Shown here: in pieces, positions 57,822-64,000 of the stretch
How the letters are laid out: every line of letters begins with the position of its first letter
Numbering within the stretch: the stretch's first letter is position 1
Origin: Pisaster brevispinus
Taxonomy: Eukaryota > Echinodermata > Asteroidea > Forcipulatida > Asteriidae
Assembly (NCBI GenBank): GCA_023634235.1
Contig: JAMKCF010000002.1
Location: forward strand, 1,079,001-1,143,000
Reading direction: 5' to 3'
DNA: 64,000 nt
Notes under the pieces: generated by a model
The model's database searches: none
The model's input: only the letters and a program-made list of their open reading frames with translations
What the model was told of the DNA's origin: nothing
Made by a program: the position numbers and the translations under genes

Positions 57822-58206
57822 ACCGCTTTCCAGCCATTGCCGATCCACTCCACGTTGAAGGCCATATCGTGATATCTCCAAATGTCTCTATTGTATGCTC
57901 GTTGCATGATACCCATTGACTGTTCCCCAGTATTGTTGCAGCTCATCTCTCCAACTTTTTTTCCGGTCCCCTCCAATCCGTTTGTTCACATTTATGGCGT
58001 CCAGTGATTGATTGCTGAACTTCAAGGGTTATCTGTTCTGCGGCTATATGTTCTGCCCAGCTCCATTTTCTCTGTTTTACTGTTTCTAAGATGTCATTAA
58101 CTTTGGTCAGTTCCCTGATCAACTTGGTGCTTTTTTCCTTTCACTGTGCGTGAACTGTAAATCTTCTTTCCATGTTGTGTTGAGCTGTTACTAGTTTTCT
58201 TTCCAT
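57822..58206 (-). pseudogene. Decayed LINE ORF2 carboxy-terminal region
   Basis: Read on the minus strand from an ATG at 58206, the frames give MERKLVTAQHNMERRF, then after a stop LIRELTKVNDILETV, KQRKWSWAEHIA, WTP, NKRIGGDRKKSWRDELQQYW and finally NRDIWRYHDMAFNVEWIGN. This is the ordered carboxy-terminal signature of endonuclease-reverse-transcriptase LINE proteins: the AQ..MER block, TK..D..E.VK..KW.WA.H, then GR..K.WRDE and RD.WR...AF. At least two stops and two frameshifts separate the blocks. No catalytic domain is included. A second copy of part of this region lies at 53335-53440 on the other strand. Confidence 0.8.
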
Positions 58207-59431
58207 TTTTGACGTAAGTGTCCGGTTTTCACTTTAACTTACTCTCTTGGAATCAAGATAAGATACAACGTTGGCAAAACCGCCAGTGCTCGCTCGGTGG
58301 TCAAAAGAACTTCAATACTTCTGATAAAACTACCCTTGGCTGTTATACACAAATCAGTGGACTGTTTGACTTTAATCCACTACAAAAATATCTCAGAAAT
58401 TACAGTCAGTGTTAAAAAAAATTAAACCGTTCTAGGTCAACAATACCATTTCACTACCTGATTTATACAAATGCATTTTCATGCCAGCTTCTACAAAGAA
58501 GTTAAGGCCAGCCAACTGAAGCTCTTCATCTAAGTGCCGTTACATTAAGCACGATGTACCCCGGACACTAAGTGATGTCCTCTGTTAGAAATACACGTTC
58601 TATAGTGACTTCTAGGGTATTCCAGCCGACTCTATACATCAAAGAACAAAATGTTGGAAATGAGACCTATACTGAAGCTAAATTTTTTCCGTATTCTCAC
58701 TGCATGATAACTTTTGTCCCTGAAGGCTCAGTGCTCAGTTATTAATCAGAGGCATATATTTACTATTATTCCCTTTTTCCAAAGCCTCGCCTGCGGCTTT
58801 CGGGTCCGACCTTTGTCAGCCATTTCCAAAAATCGTGCTGCGTGAAGCTTCATATTGATGGACGAGATGACAGCGAGCAAGTTCACCTGACGTCACCACC
58901 CTAATAAATCGTGGTTGCACTATTTTTTTGAAGTTTCATTCCTACGGTGGCTCATGTTTGCCAATTCCTAGAGAAACCATGTTTTATTTCACGGCGGTAT
59001 ATCACCGTACTGTGGCGATTTAACGCAATAAAATACGGCGATATGTCGCAATTAATTCCCCTTAGGTGTTATAATGTATCGCACGTTTAATCGCACACCA
59101 TAACTTGCAATTTGACTCCCAAAGGCAGACAGTGTCCGAGACGTCAGCGCAATGGGGTCGATGGACAAAGTTCAAGATTTCGAAATCATCGGGTAAAATT
59201 ATTATGGAAGCTCCCTGGTTATAAATGTAACCATAATCAGTACACAACAATTTCAAAGGTCAAGAAAAACAGCATCTTTCGATCATCCCCAGAAAATCAC
59301 CCTTGTGTATTTCAATTACCATAGCCAAAAAGATTGTCGCATTAAAAAATGTGGCAATCAAATTTGATAATGTCGCCTAATGATAACGCGAGAGTTTCAT
59401 ATCATACAGCTGGCCCCAGCTAGAGCATTGA
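58207..59431. other. Non-coding sequence with one CRE palindrome
   Basis: TGACGTCA at 58888-58895. Otherwise no gene or repeat signal. Confidence 0.4.
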
Positions 59432-59470
59432 TTTCATACTACTATACTACTACTATACTACTACTACTAA
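59432..59470 (+). repeat. (CTA)n microsatellite
   Basis: ATACTACTACTATACTACTA-type repeats, reminiscent of the (CTA)n tail of the SINE at 41810, though about 170 bases from the SINE remnant at 59640. Confidence 0.8.
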
Positions 59471-59639
59471 AAATACTTGGTTTTTCTATAATCTTATCAA
59501 TCTTAGTAACTGGATCAGGTCACACCTATTTTTCCTCAAACTTTCTCAACTCCCCGGGGACCATAGAACCCAAAGCAGCTATTAGCAGTAAGCGCTAATC
59601 CAACACAAAACTGTCCCAGCTCTGTAAGATTCCTATTTT

Positions 59640-59988
59640 TACACCAGGGTTAGGAGAAGCAATTAGGGTTAAATGCCTTGCTGTGGCAATTATGGTTAAG
59701 TGCGTTGCTAAAGGACACGTATTGCATATCTATGGAACTCCTTGCCTGGTGCATGTTTCCCTCCATCATACAATCTAGACTGTTTTAAATATCAATTTAA
59801 ATATCAATTCCTACCCTCAGCTTGCCGGAGTTATTTTCATCCTAATTGTTTTATTTCTTGTTTGTTGTTGTCCCATACCAAGAGTGCCAGAGCAAACTGG
59901 CATAAAAATGAGTGGCATGACCGGGATTCGAACCCACAGTCCGATAATGCAGCCATCCAGACAGTTCGACCACGACACGCCACATCAT
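59640..59988 (-). mobile_element. SINE split by a LINE fragment
   Basis: On the minus strand, 59988-59905 is a tRNA-like head: GGCGTGTCGTGGTCGAACTG, then a B-box GGTTCGAATCCCGGTCATGC. The expected following body (GTGTCC-TTAGCAA-GCACTTAACC, then ATAATTGCCA) resumes only at 59718-59645. The roughly 160 bases between the parts, 59727-59885, hold a LINE-derived piece. The body also has a partial duplication of CAATTA-GGTTAA (59660 and 59687). Confidence 0.65.
59727..59885 (+). pseudogene. LINE reverse-transcriptase carboxy-terminal fragment inside a SINE
   Basis: From 59730 the plus strand reads LWNSLPGACFPPSYNLDCFK with a short YQFKYQFL extension. This matches the LWN-LP...C-P-SYNL..FK motif near the end of jockey/CR1-type ORF2 proteins. 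ATATCAATTTAAATATCAAT shows a small internal duplication. The fragment lies in the opposite orientation to the SINE that contains it. Confidence 0.55.
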
Positions 59989-60394
59989 GACCAATACTTC
60001 GTAAACTTCTTTAAGCCTGAAACCACAGCGCGTTCAGCTGTTATCATCCATCACCTTTTCTATGCGTTTCGCTTATTATGTTATTTGCAGACACCTTTAT
60101 TCTCAATTTGGCGGGAAAACATTGGTTGCTGTTGGCGAATTGGGCGTGCGCCACCAACATAGTGTGCTGAACAACTGACGTGCGACCCATTCAAGTCCAC
60201 GGCGGTCTTTGCAAAAGTGTTCCCATGCTTTTAAACTAGTATTTTGAAACAAAACAAATGGGACCAATTAAGATCTTGGAGATGATTGTGTTTTTGTTCC
60301 CTGAGCACGTCCAGAATTGTCTAAGGCACACCTCTGGTGACAAGCCATGGTATCAGCGGTGACACACACACACAAACACACACACACATTAAAG
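59989..60394. other. Non-coding sequence with a (CA)n tract
   Basis: (CA)-rich stretch at 60363-60388. No gene signal. Confidence 0.45.
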
Positions 60395-60665
60395 TCAAGA
60401 CAACCAGTTGTCGCGAATTAATACACGCAACGTCAGGCAGCGAGGATTTTCAACCGGTCTGCTTAATTTACTGCCAACTTGCTTGCTCATTATTTTTATA
60501 GTCGGTTTTGCGTTTCACAGTTTAGCCGTGTCCGGGGCCCGGGGGCCCCACGGGCGAATCGTACCGCCGCGCTTACGGGCTGATGAAGGAGATATCACCG
60601 TTTCGTCATATCTCCTGCGAGGGGCCGACAGAGCTCAATTCCCGTTACTACCTCGCTATTAGTTA
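60395..60665 (+). other. GC-rich segment with hairpins, unrecognised open stretch
   Basis: 60528-60660 is far richer in G+C and CpG than its surroundings. CCGGGGCCCGGGGGCCCC is near-palindromic. AGGAGATAT (60588) pairs with ATATCTCCT (60609) around a 12-base loop. An open plus-strand stretch of about 84 codons without an ATG ends at TAG 60660-60662. It has a hydrophobic run, LLPTCLLIIFIVGFAF, then SGARGPHGRIVPPRLRADEG. The hydrophobic run could be a signal peptide, but with no start codon this is speculative. Confidence 0.3.
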
Positions 60666-62194
60666 TTTGGTTCGACCGGTATCCCCGTAGGTATGTCTTG
60701 TTTCGTCTGTCTCTTGAACATATGTCTTCCCGTTCAAATCTTGAGTTTTTAATATTTTTTCGCCTTTGGTTGTTAGAATAAAGTGACAGCCAGCGTTTAC
60801 GCTCCTATAAATAGGCTGAACCTACAGATCCCATTTACAAACGTCCACTGCAAAGAGAACTGCTATTTTGACATGGGGCTGTAACGCATTCTAGCGGCCA
60901 CGCTTTGGTACAACATCTGAAATGTAGTTTTAAAACCATAACTGATTCAAAACCATTATGTATCTATTTTGAACAGCAACACATAATTACTCGTTGTTCA
61001 TACATTCAAGTACATTTGTTTATTTTTGTATTAAGTTATTAATTTTAAATATTGATGTTTTTATTTTAAATATTCGGACATGAAATACATATTTAAATTG
61101 TCCGGGTTGAAACAAGAGTGAAAATACCACCCTGTCATCATTGATGTGTCAGACCCAGCGAAGTATTCTGAATTTGGAGCTGCGTTTTGCTTCTGTATTT
61201 TTAGGTATATTTTAGTCTGGAGTTGATATTTTTTTTATTATTTCCCCCCTTTTGGGGGTTGTCTCTCTCCTTTTTTTTAATTTTTTTATTTTATTTTTTT
61301 ATGCAATGTACGGGCGCACACTTTCCTCAGAGTTTACACATATGCCCTGAAGGAATACCAATCTAATCACAGCGACACACTTGCACAGCTCTTCCCAGCG
61401 ATATGACATTCTATTCTGAATATCTTCAATCCGTTGTACGTTTTTTCCCCTTTTCCTTCTCGTAGCTCCTCCACCACAAAATGGGTTTTCAGTGGGGAGC
61501 TAGATTCTCTATTGAGATGGGAAAGTGGCGCGGGGGGGGGGGGAAGGGTGCCTGAATCATGTAATATTTTGGAAGAACGCGACTACTAATCCAAATAAGC
61601 TTTCCACATGACAACCCCTGCGCGGATTACACGCTGGCCCGTAGGGGATGTTGAAGATGAAATTTCGAATAACTTGATTAGTCCACGGCATCAACATTCA
61701 TGAAATGTACAAAACTGAAGAGGGAGAAGAAAAAAATACCAGATCCCGTTTCCATTTCAGAGTTCGATAAATGCTCCAGCCGTCGAGGAAAACGAAACCA
61801 TTTCCAATTGCAATTTCACGAACAAAACTCTTTTCCGGGTGAAGGATGTCTTACATAAATCACATCAAACGCCGATGCGTATGAATGTTTGGTGAAAAAA
61901 AAAGTGTAGATTGTCTTTGAATTTGTCTTTTTTCCGCCAAACAATCTTGTACTTTCTAAGGCGGTTAGTGGAAGGCGAGAATGTCAGTGAGTCCTAAAAA
62001 TAAATTCTTTGAATCCTGTAGCATATCATTTTCCTTTGGTCGAGTAAGAAACGTTTGAGAAAGTGGTCCCTTTTTTGATTTGTAAAACTACGCAATGATA
62101 ATCGCCTCAGGGAAGATGAAGAAGGAGAGATCTTGTGAAAGTCTTGACGTTTCGAGCAGTATAATCCAGTGTACTTGGAACTCATCGAGTACTA
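60666..62194. other. AT-rich non-coding sequence with a G12 run
   Basis: Twelve G at 61532-61543 and a T-rich patch near 61270-61300. A retroelement-end-like motif, CTTGACGTTTCGAGCAGTAT, near 62142. No gene supported. Confidence 0.4.
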
Positions 62195-62440
62195 CTCAAG
62201 CATCGTTTTGATGGTACTCGTACGCGTACTTGGTACTCGTATTCGAGTACTACTCGAGCACCGTTTTGATGGTACTCGTACTCGTATTTGGTACTCGTAT
62301 TCGAGTTCCACTCGAACACCGTTTGGATGGTGCTCATACTTGTACTTGGTACTCGTACTCGAGTACTCCTCGGACACCGTTTTGTTGGTAGTCGTACTCG
62401 TACTTGGCACTCGGCTAGCAAAGTACTCGTCCTGAAAATT
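62195..62440 (+). repeat. 59-bp tandem array rich in GTACTC
   Basis: CACCGTTTTGATGGTACTCG-like unit starts lie at about 62203, 62262, 62320 and 62379, giving four units at about 59 bases. Each unit holds several GTACTC/CGTACT hexamers and GAGTACTACTCGA foldbacks. All open frames here are repeat artefacts. Confidence 0.9.
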
Positions 62441-62577
62441 TATAATCGATACTCGACTGAAAACACATTCTGTACTCATTTGAAAAAAATGTACGCGAAC
62501 TCAGATGTTATGCTAATAAGTGACTGGAATGAAGCTCCGGAAAAAGATACATTGAAGTTTCCTTTGATGTATTTATG

Positions 62578-62690
62578 TACGACAAACCATTTTATGACTA
62601 ATTGTGTCTCACAATCATCAGGTCCGACATCTTGTGTCGACCCATTATGTTCGACAACCGTTGCGTCCACGTCGGACATAATGGTGTAGA
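62578..62690 (+). repeat. GTCCGACA/CCATTATGT short array with hairpin
   Basis: Same 14-17 bp motif as 1592-1656: GACAAACCATT, AGGTCCGACATC, CGACCCATTATGTTCGACAA. CATTATGTTCGAC (62643) is inverted as GTCGGACATAATG (62671) with one mismatch, giving a 13-bp stem. Confidence 0.65.
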
Positions 62691-63559
62691 CGAAAATCGC
62701 ACAGCGTCCTGCCAGCACATTATACCGCAAGCACGGACAAAGCTCACATCTTGCATTTTACAAACCAGACATTTTCCCCTTCATCCTAGACATACAGGGC
62801 ATTGACATTCGAAGAGCTGAACATTTGCACGGACAAATACGGTAGAGTTACGCCCGTAATACTGCAGTAATACGTGCACGGGTATCCCTGCAGTTCTCCA
62901 AATCAACATGCAAATAAGCATGCAGCTTTTCACCTTGCGCTTTGAGAATTTTCTCTCTTTTTTCTTTTCTTATATCAAAGCCTAGAGGGCAATGATATCT
63001 AAAAGTAGAAACTTGGCAGGCACAGGTTATCGACTTTTTGGCATGAACTCTACACGACTATACAATTCACGTAAATAGAGGAAATTTCTAGCTAAGTGAG
63101 ATAAGGAAGCAGAACGATTTTCAAGCAACAGTGCATTCAAAGACTTCTTCAAGCGTTTTGTTTTATTTTATATATATATTTTTTTCACAGCGCAAAGTTT
63201 TTTCGCAAAATATATGAAAGTGAACATGAGCATAATGGATTTTCAACGAAAAGGTTCGTTCAAATAAAACAAATCGCGGGTATTAGTATCGGGGTTCGAG
63301 GTTTCACCGTGTTAAAGGGGGGGGGGTACTGCCGCCATGATCATAGCGGGCTGGTGGCTGTCCATGGAATATTAAGCCCATCCTCGTTCGCAGGGGTGAT
63401 CAATCTCGCCGGGTCTTTTGTTTCTCCCAGAACGCTCTGCTCGTATCGATACGGCGCGCTGCCCATGGTATCTCAAGATTGGAATAGACCATTTATCTTG
63501 TCAATATAATAGACATTATAATGGAAAAACCCCTTGTTTGGGTTGCCATCTTTGATGTC
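62691..63559. other. Non-coding sequence with a G10 run
   Basis: Ten G at 63317-63326. CpG content rises after about 63260 (GGGGTTCGAGG, CGTATCGATACGGCGC). No exon is supported. Confidence 0.4.
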
Positions 63560-63990
63560 AAACAATGGAAACGTGCACGCGTGTACGCGCTGCGCATGAC
63601 CCTCAGCGAATGATAAGCTCTATGAGGGGACTAATTGGGGCTGTTGACGTCATATGCAAGGAGTTTATTCACGCATGCGTACAGACACTATTGATTGTGA
63701 ACTAAGCAGACGCGTGTGGTACCACACCTTTATCAGCCCTATACACAATTACGTCATTTTAGAAGGACGACCTCGATAGATGTCAAAAGAAGGATGCTAT
63801 TTGCCCATCATGTGCGCAGCGGGTTCGTATAGGTGTGCGTTTTGATTGTTTCGTCATCGTTTTACCACTAAGCGGTGTGATGACGTCAATGACGTCAAGT
63901 ACCATGATGAATCCAGTTACTGCACGTGTGTCCGTGCAGGTCGTCACATCACATACTGGTGGCGCCCTTTGTGATGTGACGGGGTTAGAG
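63560..63990. promoter_or_regulatory. CpG-rich cluster of CRE/bZIP sites with inverted repeat
   Basis: Perfect TGACGTCA palindromes lie at 63645-63652, 63881-63888 and 63890-63897 (the last two one base apart), and TTACGTCAT at 63749-63757. ACGCGCTGCGCATGAC (63580) resembles an NRF-1 half-motif. CGTCACATCACA (63942) and TGTGATGTGACG (63970) are a perfect 12-bp inverted repeat around GGTGGCGCCC. TGCACG and CGTGCA (63921-63938) form a small stem. This density suggests a promoter or enhancer, perhaps for a gene beyond the right edge. It is inferred from motifs only. Confidence 0.4.
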
Positions 63991-64000
63991 TTCATGTTCA

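Noticed and set aside
60560..60640. Hammerhead ribozyme (CTGATGA followed by a hairpin at 60583-60617)
   Set aside because: The hairpin is followed by GCGAG rather than the required GAAA core, and no stem III or cleavage triplet could be placed.

Overview
The window looks like non-coding nuclear DNA of a marine deuterostome, most likely an echinoderm and probably a sea star. It is AT-rich by eye and has no bacterial-style gene packing. No open frame runs beyond about 200 codons. It is filled with short interspersed repeats: tRNA-derived SINEs, TTAA-flanked foldback elements whose ends read TTAAAGGC/GCCTTTAA, and GGGTCA/TGACCC elements. I associate these with asteroid genomes, but that placement rests on memory of repeat style and was not tested.

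Protein coding: the only confidently protein-derived sequences are 3' fragments of non-LTR retrotransposons (LINEs). The best is an intact 200-codon carboxy-terminal piece at 48088-48690 (-), with its 3' UTR and (ATT)n tail at 47858-48087. A tail-only relative lies at 11604-11792. More decayed carboxy-terminal fragments lie at 43188-43470 (+), 53335-53440 (+), 57822-58206 (-) and 59727-59885 (+). No complete host gene can be supported. Weak host-exon candidates are 3861-4128 (-), with a cysteine pattern resembling a GDNF-receptor-alpha domain, 16672-16908 (+), and 27850-28170 (-). Two stretches look like regulatory DNA: 34325-34430 (YY1-like site, E-box and a strong splice donor) and 63560-63990 (CpG-rich, several perfect CRE palindromes and a 12-bp inverted repeat).

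Layout: 0-10 kb holds scattered repeats (families A, B, I, a tRNA-derived SINE at 6555-6885 and two tandem duplications). 10-13 kb holds a SINE, a LINE tail and a minisatellite. 13.5-14 kb is a GAGTAC hexamer array. 15-20 kb holds a ~140-bp tandem repeat, a GGGTCA element and a CAG/CAA-rich tract. 20-33 kb holds family B, A, D, H and GGGTCA elements plus a ~105-130-bp satellite. 33.4-33.7 kb is a 16-bp array of AGGTCA half-sites. 34-36 kb holds the promoter candidate, a SINE and a family C element. 37-42 kb holds trinucleotide arrays and a SINE. 43-50 kb holds LINE fragments, foldback elements and the main LINE. 50-60 kb holds a full family B element, GGGTCA elements and paired LINE fragments. 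60-64 kb holds a GC-rich hairpin region, a 59-bp array and the CRE-rich end.

How the parts relate: the LINE and two of the SINEs share a 3' end (GCGCTTTATAAG followed by ATT repeats), which suggests the LINE machinery mobilised the SINEs. Families B and C share termini and a TTAA target, which suggests one common transposase. I found no CRISPR array, operon or recognisable novel enzymatic system. The most interesting signals are the mobile elements that carry nuclear-receptor-like half-sites and the bZIP-site cluster at the right edge.
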